Virus record (IMG/VR): IMGVR_UViG_3300017971_000002
Span: 1-64,000 of that record
DNA from: a virus
Strand: one strand, 5' to 3'
DNA length: 64,000 bases
The notes below the pieces were generated by a model that did not search any database, was not told where the DNA came from, and saw only the letters and a list, made by a program, of their open reading frames with translations. Positions 5,776-13,499 of the stretch are shown here, one piece after another (the stretch's first letter is position 1; every line of letters starts with the position of its first letter). Made by a program: the position numbers and the translations under genes.

Positions 5776-6133
5776 ATGTAGAAAGAAACACGATTTTGAA
5801 AAATTTCAACCATTGACTTTTGAGGTTAATAAAACGACAGGTCTTAGAGAACGGGTAATGACCGAGGACGAGATCAAGGAGCGGCAGAGGAAGGCCGCGA
5901 ACCCGCCGGGACCCAGTGGTTACTGGTTCACCAACATCAAGTGGCAGAGAGTCTGTAAGAAGTGTGGAAAGGTGGACTGGAGATATGTAAATTGTTTTGA
6001 TGTACCAGACGATGACAAAGTGATAAAGGTGAAGAAAACAAGTGGAAAAGGTGTACCAAAAAAGATTAAAGGTTACGGAAGGAAATTATCAATAAAGGAT
6101 GAGAAACGCTGTCCCATAGAAAGAAGGGATTAG
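5768..6133 (+). CDS. unknown protein with Cys pair and basic tail
   Basis: 121 aa. I chose the ATG at 5768 behind AAGGAAAATCCG because the longer upstream frame crosses the preceding ORF. Contains CKKCGK at about residues 64-69 with flanking aromatic residues, a possible half zinc site, then a basic tail (KVKKTSGKGVPKKIKGYGRK) suited to nucleic acid binding. Family unknown. Confidence 0.65.
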   Translation: MARCRKKHDFEKFQPLTFEVNKTTGLRERVMTEDEIKERQRKAANPPGPSGYWFTNIKWQRVCKKCGKVDWRYVNCFDVPDDDKVIKVKKTSGKGVPKKIKGYGRKLSIKDEKRCPIERRD

Positions 6134-6140
6134 TATATAT

Positions 6141-6228
6141 GGAGGGTTGACAGAGAGGTAATGTGCCCCGCTGCTACCGGGTGGCCTGGGGGAACCCAGC
6201 AGGTGTTCGATTCGCCTACCCTCCGCCA
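6141..6228 (+). tRNA. tRNA-Ser(GCT)
   Basis: 88 nt, class II with a long variable arm. Acceptor GGAGGGT/ACCCTCC, anticodon loop CTGCTAC (GCT), discriminator G, CCA. Confidence 0.92.
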
Positions 6229-6236
6229 ACTTGATT

Positions 6237-6506
6237 ATGACTGTCTGGAAAGGAAAACTAAAACAGCTGACAGTTGGTACCATCTTCTCCTATGAGGGTG
6301 TTGTGAAGCATTATAACTATGGGAAGGTTGTAACACGAAAGGAGCAGAACACCACATACCTAAAGATACATCCATTAGGAATAGGTATGGGTGAGTATCG
6401 AAACGAGTTTAATTCCAAGACGGGAAACGACCTTGGTCCTGTATATATCGATCCAGAGTCGGAGGTGACTGTTCTTTTTGTTGAGGAACCTGTTTTATGT
6501 CAATAG
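6237..6506 (+). CDS. unknown small protein
   Basis: 89 aa from the ATG at 6237 (a TTG two codons upstream is less likely). Beta-rich pattern (WKGKLKQLTVGTIFSYEGVV ... TYLKIHPLGIGMGEYR ... PVYIDPESEVTVLFVEEP). Starts 9 nt after tRNA-Ser. Family unknown. Confidence 0.6.
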   Translation: MTVWKGKLKQLTVGTIFSYEGVVKHYNYGKVVTRKEQNTTYLKIHPLGIGMGEYRNEFNSKTGNDLGPVYIDPESEVTVLFVEEPVLCQ

Positions 6507-6547
6507 ATTGTATCGACATTGAAGAAATTGATTGAAGAAAACGAATA

Positions 6548-6630
6548 GGAGGGCGCCGCGGGATGGTCCGCAACCAGGTTTGAACCCTGGGGTGGCCGAG
6601 AGGCTAGGGGTTCGACTCCTCCGTCCTCCT
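6548..6630 (+). tRNA. tRNA-Ser(TGA)
   Basis: Class II with a long variable arm. Acceptor GGAGGGC/GTCCTCC, anticodon stem CCAGG/CCTGG around TTTGAAC (TGA), T-loop TTCGACT. Discriminator T is followed by CAA, so CCA is not encoded. Confidence 0.85.
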
Positions 6631-6649
6631 CAACTTGAAAGGAAATTGA

Positions 6650-6931
6650 ATGGAGCTTCCGGTTAATTATGACAGGTTACATTATTCAAAACGCAGGCTC
6701 GTTAGAGAGGAATATGTAAGGCGTCAGAATAACATATGTTGCCACTGCGGTGCGTCACTTAGCGGGAAGCCTGATAGACAGATAAGGGAATTGCCGATTC
6801 TTTTAACTTTGTTTCCAAGGGGCTTTTTCAAGAACCCTATACATTTACATCACGATCATAATACAGGAATGACGATTGGCGCGGTCCATGCGAAATGTAA
6901 TGCGGTCCTTTGGCAGTATCATGGAGAGTAG
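6650..6931 (+). CDS. HNH nuclease-like protein (endonuclease VII type)
   Basis: 93 aa, GAAAGGA Shine-Dalgarno. Zn-binding CCHCG near residue 30 and the core HLHHDHNTG...GAVHAKCN near residues 64-83 match the beta-beta-alpha-metal/HNH fold as in T4 endonuclease VII-like recombination nucleases and free-standing homing nucleases. The His-His-Asp cluster would bind the catalytic metal. The long hydrophobic insert (LPILLTLFPRGFF) between the halves is unusual. Confidence 0.75.
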   Translation: MELPVNYDRLHYSKRRLVREEYVRRQNNICCHCGASLSGKPDRQIRELPILLTLFPRGFFKNPIHLHHDHNTGMTIGAVHAKCNAVLWQYHGE

Positions 6932-6932
6932 G

Positions 6933-6960
6933 TTGACAATTGAAAATATTTTACTATATT
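6933..6960 (+). promoter_or_regulatory. phage-type promoter TTGACA-N16-TATATT
   Basis: TTGACA 6933-6938, 16-nt spacer ending TTTTAC, TATATT 6955-6960. Drives the 6999-9348 operon. One of six near-identical promoters in the window. Confidence 0.75.
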
Positions 6961-6998
6961 GTATTTAACCATTTTCATTTTTAACAAAAGGAGATAGA

Positions 6999-7373
6999 AT
7001 GGCTGAAGATACACAGGTTCAAGAAGCACCCGCCGCGGATGCGAAACCCACAGGGGCGTTTCTTGATAGCCTTATACGGAACAACAAAAAGATCCGTGAA
7101 GATCGTGCGCAGGCCATCGCTGAGGATGCTCAGTTGATATACAAACGCAAGATCGAGGATCTTGAGGTTTCCATCAAACGTCTGAATCGACAGCGTGAGA
7201 ATATGCTCGACCTGTCGCCCGACAATGCGATGAATCTTAAGGTTGCAGCGGATTTTGATCCAGATGCCTTCGTGGCGACCGATCTGGATCTCGGTGTGAA
7301 GATCCGCAACAAGACCATCGAACTTGATATTGCAAAGGCGCAGTATCTCAGATTGTTCGGGGAGGCAATATAA
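6999..7373 (+). CDS. coiled-coil protein
   Basis: 124 aa, AAAGGAGATAGA Shine-Dalgarno, first gene behind the promoter at 6933. Ala/Pro-rich N-terminus then a long helical region (NNKKIREDRAQAIAEDAQLI ... KIEDLEVSIKRLNRQRENML) likely to form a coiled coil. Stop and the next start share one base (TAATG), so it is probably co-translated with the VWA protein and may be its partner. Codon use is richer in GC than its tRNA-region neighbours. Confidence 0.75.
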   Translation: MAEDTQVQEAPAADAKPTGAFLDSLIRNNKKIREDRAQAIAEDAQLIYKRKIEDLEVSIKRLNRQRENMLDLSPDNAMNLKVAADFDPDAFVATDLDLGVKIRNKTIELDIAKAQYLRLFGEAI

Positions 7374-8239
7374 TGGGAGGTGGATCATATTGCACAACGA
7401 CACGGATGGCCCGGGCCGAAGACCTGGGCTATCACACAAAGTCTGTTCATGAGACTTTTAGCCAGAGACAGATCAACAATGCGATGAACCCCCATGGCGT
7501 CAAGCTAAGGGAGGCTAGGGACTCCAAGGAGCACCCAAACTCAGTCGCAATCATGTTGGCTCTCGACCTGACAGGGTCAATGGGTTCCGTTCCTCATCAC
7601 CTTGTGAAGGACGGGTTGCCCAACATCATGGATGGGATCATTCAGAAGGGCGTGAAAGACCCTCAGCTGTTATTCGTTGGCGTGGGCGACCATGAGTGCG
7701 ATGACTCGCCCCTTCAGGTGGGACAGTTTGAGTCCAGCGATGAGCTGTTGGACAAATGGCTGACCGATATATACCTGGAAGGTGGAGGTGGGGGGAACTA
7801 CGGTGAGAGTTACCTGCTTGCATGGTACTTTGCCGGATACCACACGTCCATCGACTGCTGGGAGAAACGCCAGAGAAAGGGATACCTCTTCACGATAGGC
7901 GATGAGCCTACATTGAAGGATGTTCCGAAGGCAGCGGTTCAGAAGATCATGGGTCCTGGCCAGTATCAAAAGTACACGGCGGCACAGCTTCTTGACAAGG
8001 CGAGGGAGACATACAATGTATATCATCTCCATATCTCGGAAACTGGTGCAGGAAGTGATCCTACGACAGTCGCAGGTTGGAGACAGCTCATGGGTAAGAA
8101 CCTGATTGAGGTCAAACACCATGCAGAGGTTTCAGACATAATCGCTGACATAGTAACAAAGAACGAAAACGGACAGCAGAAAGTAACAGGGAAGAAAGAA
8201 AGTTCGACCGAGGAGCCCTCGGAAGAAGTCATGTTATGA
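7373..8239 (+). CDS. von Willebrand factor A-domain protein
   Basis: 288 aa. MIDAS motif DLTGSMG (D-x-T/S-G-S) at about residues 64-70 begins a VWA-like Rossmann domain; further metal-site candidates are the T/D around GVGDHE and the strongly conserved-looking GGGGGNYGESYLLAWYFA block. A C-terminal charged tail follows. VWA proteins are metal-dependent protein-interaction modules. Placed between a coiled-coil protein and adenylosuccinate synthetase with 1-4 nt overlaps, it probably acts with one of them. Confidence 0.8.
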   Translation: MGGGSYCTTTRMARAEDLGYHTKSVHETFSQRQINNAMNPHGVKLREARDSKEHPNSVAIMLALDLTGSMGSVPHHLVKDGLPNIMDGIIQKGVKDPQLLFVGVGDHECDDSPLQVGQFESSDELLDKWLTDIYLEGGGGGNYGESYLLAWYFAGYHTSIDCWEKRQRKGYLFTIGDEPTLKDVPKAAVQKIMGPGQYQKYTAAQLLDKARETYNVYHLHISETGAGSDPTTVAGWRQLMGKNLIEVKHHAEVSDIIADIVTKNENGQQKVTGKKESSTEEPSEEVML

Positions 8240-9348
8240 AGGCTGTCATAGACTTAGGTTTTGGTGACTCGGGCAAGGGTATCCTCACGGACTACCTTTG
8301 CTCTGAGGCCCAGAGCCCAGTTGTTGTAAGGTTCTCGGGAGGGAGCCAGGCAGGGCATACCGTCGTGCGTGATGGTGTTCGCCATGTGTTCTCGAATTTC
8401 GGTTCTGGTACATTGAGTGGGATTCCCACTTACTGGTCGAGATTCTGCACAGTCGATCCCGAGGCATTAATAACCGAGTTTCATGTGCTGAAGGCTAAAG
8501 GGGCTGACCCATATATGACCATACACCCCGACTGCCCTATAACGACACCTTTTGATAGGCATTTTAATCAACACAGCGCATTGACTAAGGAACATGGAAC
8601 CTGTGGGGTCGGGTTTGGTGCGACTATAGAGAGGGAGGAGAACTTTTACTCTCTACGGTTCAAGGACCTGTTTAATACATCGGTCCTTAAGATTAAGATG
8701 AACCTGATTCAGAAGTATTATGGATTCGAGGATCTGGACCTTGGTGAGTTTTATAAAGCGGTCGATACATTGGAAGATTTAATGCCAATGTGGATAACGA
8801 TGAACGCAGAGATGCCAGACGGAGAGAAGGTCTTTGAGGGTTCGCAGGGGTTGCTGCTCGACAAGGATATAGGGTTCTTCCCGCACGTGACGAGATCAAA
8901 CACGGGTACAAAGAATATTCTAAAGATGATCGAGGACGCAGATAGGATACTTGAAGGCCGTGATATATACATGGTGACCCGGGCATATCAGACACGGCAT
9001 GGAAATGGCCCGATGACAAATGAGCACATAGATCATGATATAAAGGACAACCCAAACGAGACCAACCAGATGCATGAGTATCAGGGTGAGTTTCGTAAGA
9101 CAGTTCTTGATCTTGATCTGTTGAGATATGCAATCGAGTCCGATGATTGTCTAAGGACGAATGTTTTCTCCAAGCTGGTGATCACCTGCCTGGATCATGT
9201 CGAGGGAGAATGGAGATTCACGGAGAATGGTGAATTGAAGGAATTTGGAAGTGAGGATGAGTTTGTGGAGGCTATTCAGACTAAATTGGGGGCATATAAG
9301 GTGATACGATTTAGGTCTGAGGAAACTCCTTCTTTGATTTATAAATAA
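8236..9348 (+). CDS. purA: adenylosuccinate synthetase (PurA family)
   Basis: 370 aa; E. coli PurA is about 430. Catalyses IMP + Asp + GTP to adenylosuccinate. Seen: GFGDSGKG at residues 8-15, which keeps the catalytic Asp that is replaced in PurZ; GGSQAGHT with the catalytic His at about 40; VTRSNTGTKN; AYQTRHGNGP; and ITCLDHV as the guanine-specificity loop. The retained Asp argues for true PurA activity rather than 2-aminoadenine (PurZ) synthesis. Overlaps the VWA gene by 4 nt; tmRNA follows immediately. Likely boosts adenine nucleotide supply. Confidence 0.88.
   Translation: MKAVIDLGFGDSGKGILTDYLCSEAQSPVVVRFSGGSQAGHTVVRDGVRHVFSNFGSGTLSGIPTYWSRFCTVDPEALITEFHVLKAKGADPYMTIHPDCPITTPFDRHFNQHSALTKEHGTCGVGFGATIEREENFYSLRFKDLFNTSVLKIKMNLIQKYYGFEDLDLGEFYKAVDTLEDLMPMWITMNAEMPDGEKVFEGSQGLLLDKDIGFFPHVTRSNTGTKNILKMIEDADRILEGRDIYMVTRAYQTRHGNGPMTNEHIDHDIKDNPNETNQMHEYQGEFRKTVLDLDLLRYAIESDDCLRTNVFSKLVITCLDHVEGEWRFTENGELKEFGSEDEFVEAIQTKLGAYKVIRFRSEETPSLIYK
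9340..9347 (+). promoter_or_regulatory. TATAAATA box before tmRNA
   Basis: Exact TATAAATA overlapping the last codons of purA and ending 5 nt before the tmRNA. Could give late, nearly leaderless tmRNA transcription; inference from motif and position. Confidence 0.35.
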
Positions 9349-9351
9349 TAT

Positions 9352-9763
9352 GGGGATGCTTACAACTGGCTTCGACAGGGGTGCAGAACTATACATAGCA
9401 TGCAGAGGTGCTGGTGGCCTCTTAAAAAACCAGAGACACGATAGACGGCAACACCGTAGATCATACAGGACTTCAGTTCGTGATGCAGTTCGCTGCTCTC
9501 ACCGGGCTGGCACAAGTCCCTACCTACGCTTGAGGGCATAGGCGCCTACCCCGGAGTTATCTCCGCCCGGGGAGTGGTGTTATAAAGGAGGATACACCAT
9601 CTGAAGGGTTTCCTTAGACACAGGTGGTAGAGGATATCAAGGAATAGGTCAGGGCATTTGTGTCCACAGGGGTGTCCGACCGATTAAGTTCTGGGGACTC
9701 AGCATGGAGAAGTGTATAAGGAAGGATTCTTGGACGCGGGTTCGACTCCCGCCATCTCCACCA
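9352..9763 (+). ncRNA. ssrA: tmRNA (transfer-messenger RNA)
   Basis: 412 nt. 5' GGGGATG pairs with 3' CATCTCC, followed by ACCA. Both ends carry the signatures of E. coli tmRNA: CTGGCTTCGACAGGGG after the acceptor, GGTGGCCTC then a run of A, and GGACGCGGGTTCGACTCCCG at the 3' T-arm. Following the conserved ATAGAC context, the resume codon appears to be GGC at 9447-9449. The tag frame then runs 28 codons to TGA at 9531-9533, starting GNTVDHTG and ending VPTYA instead of the usual ALAA. Works with SmpB to rescue stalled ribosomes. Confidence 0.92.
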
Positions 9764-9772
9764 AGTTTACTA

Positions 9773-9846
9773 GGCGGTATAGTTCAGTGGCAGATCAGCC
9801 GGCTTTCTACCGGTAGACCGGGGTTCGATTCCCCGTACCGCTACCA
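9773..9846 (+). tRNA. tRNA-Glu(TTC)
   Basis: Acceptor GGCGGTA/TACCGCT, anticodon stem GCCGG/CCGGT around CTTTCTA (TTC), T-loop TTCGATT, CCA. Begins 10 nt after the tmRNA end. Confidence 0.92.
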
Positions 9847-9853
9847 GATATAT

Positions 9854-9927
9854 TGGGGTATGGTGCAATGGTAGCGCACTGCGCTCTGAACGCAGAGATA
9901 GAGGTTCGATTCCTTTTACCCCAGCCA
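9854..9927 (+). tRNA. tRNA-Gln(CTG)
   Basis: Acceptor TGGGGTA/TACCCCA, anticodon stem CTGCG/CGCAG around CTCTGAA (CTG), discriminator G, CCA. Confidence 0.92.
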
Positions 9928-9937
9928 ATACATACGA

Positions 9938-10012
9938 AGGTCTGTGGTGTAATTGGCAGCACACCAGCCTTTGAAGCTGTTAGTTCCGGTTCAAGTCCGG
10001 GCGGACCTGCCA
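9938..10012 (+). tRNA. tRNA-Gln(TTG)
   Basis: Acceptor AGGTCTG/CGGACCT, anticodon stem CCAGC/GCTGT around CTTTGAA (TTG), T-loop TTCAAGT, discriminator G, CCA. Confidence 0.92.
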
Positions 10013-10023
10013 GGAGAATCAAT

Positions 10024-10920
10024 ATGATTAAGAAAATATTTCTAATACTTGCCTTCATTCTATGTATAGGAACAACAGAAGAACCAAGATTGTTTCAACC
10101 AGAAGATAAGGACAAGGGACTCTGGACTGCACAGAAGTTATATAAGGGGGCAGAGTTCATAAGGGAGACCGATGACAGTGTGGTCGTCTGGCTTCAGAAT
10201 AAGACGGCAAAGTGGCAAGGCGATCTATATCTAATGTGCCTCGATTGTGAGAGAAGAACTGAGCTCTCAAATGAAGATAAGATGTACTGCAGAATGGGTT
10301 GTGATAATTACTGGGACAAGGCATCGTCGGAGGGACTCAATATATTTGCGAAGGACGGATGTTCTTTTGAGGAACCAGAACCTCCAGCAATATATGGACC
10401 TTGGTTAGACCCAGAATTATGGAGAGATTTTGAACCAGTCGAGGAATGTGTATATGCTTATGATGATGAGGTTACGTGCGGAAACGAATGTAAGGAGGAT
10501 GACCCAGAGAGATGTTTTTATGTCGAATGTTTAAAGGATTGCGAATCTGGAAAGATAGGATTTTATAGAATCTTTTCAAGTGAAGTGGAGCCTGGCGCAG
10601 AGGTGAATCTTAGTCGTATTTTTGACATTCCGAAAAACAAGCCGATACATTTCACATACAAAGTCAAGGATCCGGAAATGTGCGAGGATGGAATGGATGA
10701 GCATCCATCGAATGGTAACCCAGCAAGCTGGTGGATGAAATACACAGGCGGCCCGTTTAGTGTTGCTGGACTATCAACAAACTCGATCTGTGAGTTTGGA
10801 TTTGAGGAGGACTCCAATCCAGAGACAAGCGATATGGATTACAATGATATAATTTTTCAAGTGAAAGGTTTACGCATAGGCGTTAAGGACTTCAGTTACC
10901 AAATACTAAAAATTCGATAG
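10024..10920 (+). CDS. secreted cysteine-rich protein with DUF4114-like end
   Basis: 298 aa. I chose ATG 10024 behind AGGAG; the longer frame begins inside tRNAs. Signal peptide MIKKIFLILAFILCIG (possible lipobox Cys at 14). The body has more than a dozen cysteines (for example CLDCER, CRMGCDNYW, CGNECKEDD), implying disulfides and an exported destination. The C-terminus holds FGFEEDSN...DMDYNDIIFQVKGL, the D-x-DYND-x-x-F pattern of DUF4114, a calcium-binding beta domain. Possibly a surface or superinfection factor; TAG stop. Confidence 0.72.
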   Translation: MIKKIFLILAFILCIGTTEEPRLFQPEDKDKGLWTAQKLYKGAEFIRETDDSVVVWLQNKTAKWQGDLYLMCLDCERRTELSNEDKMYCRMGCDNYWDKASSEGLNIFAKDGCSFEEPEPPAIYGPWLDPELWRDFEPVEECVYAYDDEVTCGNECKEDDPERCFYVECLKDCESGKIGFYRIFSSEVEPGAEVNLSRIFDIPKNKPIHFTYKVKDPEMCEDGMDEHPSNGNPASWWMKYTGGPFSVAGLSTNSICEFGFEEDSNPETSDMDYNDIIFQVKGLRIGVKDFSYQILKIR

Positions 10921-10948
10921 TTGACAAAACGAATTTCTTTACTATATT
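10921..10948 (+). promoter_or_regulatory. phage-type promoter TTGACA-N16-TATATT
   Basis: TTGACA 10921-10926, spacer of 16 nt ending TTTAC, TATATT 10943-10948. Starts 1 nt after the preceding stop. Drives tRNA-Leu(TAA) and the membrane-protein trio. Confidence 0.75.
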
Positions 10949-10958
10949 TTCATTAGAA

Positions 10959-11035
10959 GGCCAGGTACCCCAACTGGAAGAGGGATCAGGCTTAAACCCT
11001 GTTCAGTGTGGGTTCGACCCCCACCCTGGTCACCA
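10959..11035 (+). tRNA. tRNA-Leu(TAA), short variable arm
   Basis: Same 77-nt body as Leu(TAG) at 4128 except two bases, one of them the last anticodon base (CTTAAAC, TAA). Variable region about 5 nt. CCA encoded. Confidence 0.88.
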
Positions 11036-11066
11036 AAAATTAACATAAAATTGAAAGGGATTGAAA

Positions 11067-11495
11067 ATGGATTTGTACGGAATAATAGGTCTTATACTTG
11101 GAGGCATGATAATGTCATTAGGTCTCCTGATGTTTGTTGGAACAATATGGACTTTCATCAAGTCCTATATAGTAGAAACAGAGATTAAATACCCCAGGTT
11201 TGTAGTCAACCTTGCCGTATTTTTTTATAACGTATTTCAACCCGACGTTGAAATGAATGCAGCAGACCTTGACAATGATGATGTACTTGTTGGATTGATG
11301 GGAATGTTATATATTACACTTGGTTTTTTAGTGATGTTGATATGGCCCATATTTATTATCGGCGGTCTAATATACGGCATGATGAGAACTCTCAGATTCG
11401 CATATAGGATCAAAAGTGCCATCGGTAAGCTGGTTAGCGGTAAGAAGTGTCTGAAGGACTATGAGGACGCGGACAAGCCCAAGATTGAACTTTAA
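11067..11495 (+). CDS. membrane protein, first of a tandem paralogue trio
   Basis: 142 aa from the ATG at 11067 (GAAAGGGATTGAAA upstream). Hydrophobic helices near residues 5-30 and 78-102. The C-terminus carries the trio signature R..RF.YR.K.AIGKLV..KKCLKDY...DKPKIEL. The three genes share this layout and are spaced 14-17 nt apart. No known family; probable inner-membrane proteins acting as a set. Confidence 0.75.
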   Translation: MDLYGIIGLILGGMIMSLGLLMFVGTIWTFIKSYIVETEIKYPRFVVNLAVFFYNVFQPDVEMNAADLDNDDVLVGLMGMLYITLGFLVMLIWPIFIIGGLIYGMMRTLRFAYRIKSAIGKLVSGKKCLKDYEDADKPKIEL

Positions 11496-11512
11496 TTGAA
11501 AGGTGGTGAAGG

Positions 11513-11938
11513 ATGACTCTTGGATTCTATTTTATCATCGCTGCCATCTGCGCCGCCCCAGGGGTGGCACTCTGGTTATTATCATTACTGCTTCTGTTTG
11601 TTGAATGGAACATGACTTACATTGACGAGAGAAGGTTCAGGTGGCCCAAGATCATAGTGGCCATGTACAACAGCCTGGCGAAGTCGTTCGGCGACAGTGA
11701 GATCAAATATGAGCTGTTCGAGGATAATGATTACGGTAACTTCAGCGCCATGATTCTGATGCCATCGATCTTTGGAGGATTGTTCTGGCCCGTGACAGGA
11801 ATAGGATGTGTGTATTACACAATGCTCAGAATGCTCAGGTTCTCCTTCCGCTTGAAGAAAGGTCTGATGAAGCTGGTCAATGGTAAGAAGTGCCTTGCTG
11901 AATACACCGAGGCGGACAAACCTAAACTTAATTTCTAA
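11513..11938 (+). CDS. membrane protein, second of the trio
   Basis: 141 aa. TM helices near residues 3-28 and 80-103. Signature end: LRMLRFSFRLKKGLMKLVNG then KKCLAEY.EADKPKLNF. Middle portion (ERRFRWPKIIVAMYNSLAKS) parallels the first copy's KYPRFVVNLAVFFYN. GAAAGG Shine-Dalgarno. Function unknown. Confidence 0.75.
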   Translation: MTLGFYFIIAAICAAPGVALWLLSLLLLFVEWNMTYIDERRFRWPKIIVAMYNSLAKSFGDSEIKYELFEDNDYGNFSAMILMPSIFGGLFWPVTGIGCVYYTMLRMLRFSFRLKKGLMKLVNGKKCLAEYTEADKPKLNF

Positions 11939-11952
11939 ATGAAAGGAAAGGT

Positions 11953-12399
11953 ATGACTGAAGCATTGTATTACACGATAGGTGCATTATGCGCCGCTCCG
12001 TTGGTGGCCGTTGTGATCTTTATCCTTCTTTCTCTATTCGTGGCATGGAATCTGTCCTTCATCAAGGACAAGCCATACAAGAGACCAACGGTGATATATC
12101 CATTTCACAAGTTCTTTCAGAAGGTGTTCACTCCGAATATGATAGCAACATTGGAGGAGTTCCAGAGACCGAATTTCTGTCAGACAGTTGACATGGAGTT
12201 TGTATTTCTTGCATATAGCGTGGGGGCAATAGTCATGATGGGCGCATGGCCAGGGGTCTTGTTAGTTTCTATGTACATCATCTTGCTCCGTATGATGCGA
12301 TTCATGTATCGGACAAAGACAGCAATAGGGAAGGTGGTGAATAGTGGCAAGTGCTTAAAGGACTTCAAGGAAGAGGACAAACCAAAGATCGAATTTTAA
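11953..12399 (+). CDS. membrane protein, third of the trio
   Basis: 148 aa. TM helices near residues 6-31 and 83-108. Signature end: LRMMRFMYRTKTAIGKVV then GKCLKDFKEEDKPKIEF. Divergent enough from its siblings (mainly the loop after the first helix) that the duplication is old. GAAAGG Shine-Dalgarno. Function unknown. Confidence 0.75.
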   Translation: MTEALYYTIGALCAAPLVAVVIFILLSLFVAWNLSFIKDKPYKRPTVIYPFHKFFQKVFTPNMIATLEEFQRPNFCQTVDMEFVFLAYSVGAIVMMGAWPGVLLVSMYIILLRMMRFMYRTKTAIGKVVNSGKCLKDFKEEDKPKIEF

Positions 12400-12413
12400 C
12401 TTAAAAGGGTAAT

Positions 12414-12587
12414 ATGGGAACAAGAGGAAGTAAAAACAACCCTGCAGCTAGAGGGGCGGAGAGAAAAAATCTCTGCCCCGCTTGCGGCGAATTCAAGAAA
12501 TGGATCTTGAAGGTGACCATTGGTAATAGGAAGATGGTCGCTGAGTGTAAGTGTGGTACCTTCGATAAGAGGGGAGTCAAGGTTTAA
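12414..12587 (+). CDS. 57-aa zinc-ribbon protein
   Basis: ATG behind AAAGGG; 57 aa. Two cysteine knuckles, CPACG at about residues 21-25 and CKCG at 45-48, separated by a beta-hairpin-like stretch, give a classic zinc ribbon. A basic N-terminus (TRGSKNNPAARGAERK) suits nucleic acid contact. Not in a named family as far as I can tell. Confidence 0.65.
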   Translation: MGTRGSKNNPAARGAERKNLCPACGEFKKWILKVTIGNRKMVAECKCGTFDKRGVKV

Positions 12588-12600
12588 CTAAGGAGATTGT

Positions 12601-12852
12601 ATGCCTTATATTGATCAGAATGATAGATCAAAATTTCAATCTGTTCTTGACAAGCTCCCAAGAATGAAAAGTAAAGGTGAGCTTGAATTTTGCATATATA
12701 GATTGATGCAGTTATATATGGCCGACCGTGAGGAGAGGTACTCCGATTTACATGACACGGTATACGCCGCGGCACATTGTGCGGACGAGTTTCGTAGACG
12801 AAGGCTAGACGCCAGAGAGAATGAAGCCAGATTAATGAACGGAGATGTATAA
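12601..12852 (+). CDS. DUF6899-like phage protein
   Basis: 83 aa, AAGGAG Shine-Dalgarno. Opening MPYIDQNDR, the KSKGELEFCIYRLMQLYM helix, the DLHDTVYAAAHCADEFRRR helix and the ENEARLMNGDV end match my memory of the widespread phage family DUF6899 (MPYI...R, GELNY, NGDV end). Role unknown. TAATG overlap with the next gene. Confidence 0.7.
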   Translation: MPYIDQNDRSKFQSVLDKLPRMKSKGELEFCIYRLMQLYMADREERYSDLHDTVYAAAHCADEFRRRRLDARENEARLMNGDV

Positions 12853-13463
12853 TGAAAAAGAGATTCAAGTATACCACATATCTTGCAGGATCGATGGAGT
12901 TCTCCACAACCGAGGACATGACTGGATGGCGAGATGAGATAACTGAGAAACTAAAACACCCAGACCTCATGATATACAATCCTGTTGTACAGGAATCTGA
13001 AAAAGGAGGTCTGGAGGTCACTGAGCAGATTGAGAGAATAAAGAATCTTAAACGAGCTGGACAGTGGGATATCTTTTTCAATGAGATGTGGAGAATTTGG
13101 TTCGGTACCATCTCACAGAACACGGATCTAATTCAGCTCCTTGGAAATCTCAGGATGAGAAAATACGTGGACGGTAACTATGCTGAGAAGATACAATACT
13201 GGGGAGACAGTGAGGCCGTGGTAAGGTCTGACTTCATTGTGGCTCATGTTCCAAAGGAGTCAAAGATGGTCGGAACGATTATAGAGGTCACATTTGCGTT
13301 CCTATTTCGAATTCCAATATATCTTATACTTCCGGATGATAAAAACACTAACGCAAACTCGACCCTGTTGTTTGCAAGTCAGATTTCAAATAACGGTCAA
13401 GTGAAAAGTTTTTATACCATAGATGATTGCGTGAAACAGATAAGAGAGGATTTCAAATTCTAA
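12852..13463 (+). CDS. nucleoside 2-deoxyribosyltransferase-like protein
   Basis: 203 aa. YLAGSMEF at residues 9-16 with W25RDEI is the nucleotide-binding opening of the NDRT superfamily. The D-F-I-V-A-H-V-P...GTIIEVTFAF block (about 130-150) supplies the acidic and Glu positions expected at the active site. The family exchanges bases between deoxyribosides or hydrolyses nucleotides. A nucleotide-metabolism role fits purA and the dNMP kinase elsewhere in the window. Confidence 0.7.
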   Translation: MKKRFKYTTYLAGSMEFSTTEDMTGWRDEITEKLKHPDLMIYNPVVQESEKGGLEVTEQIERIKNLKRAGQWDIFFNEMWRIWFGTISQNTDLIQLLGNLRMRKYVDGNYAEKIQYWGDSEAVVRSDFIVAHVPKESKMVGTIIEVTFAFLFRIPIYLILPDDKNTNANSTLLFASQISNNGQVKSFYTIDDCVKQIREDFKF

Positions 13464-13499
13464 ATAGTTAAAAGGATTTTATTAACTATAGGAGTCATT

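Noticed and set aside
7670-9133. Minus-strand ORFs opposite the VWA and purA genes
   Set aside because: Antisense to clear conserved proteins, and without ribosome binding sites.
8236-9348. PurZ (2-aminoadenine, Z-genome) synthetase
   Set aside because: The motif reads GDSGKG with the catalytic Asp kept; PurZ has Ser/Thr there. Called PurA instead.
9853-10023. Upstream extension of the secreted protein at 10024
   Set aside because: The extra codons lie inside two tRNA genes; the ATG at 10024 has AGGAG and starts a signal peptide.
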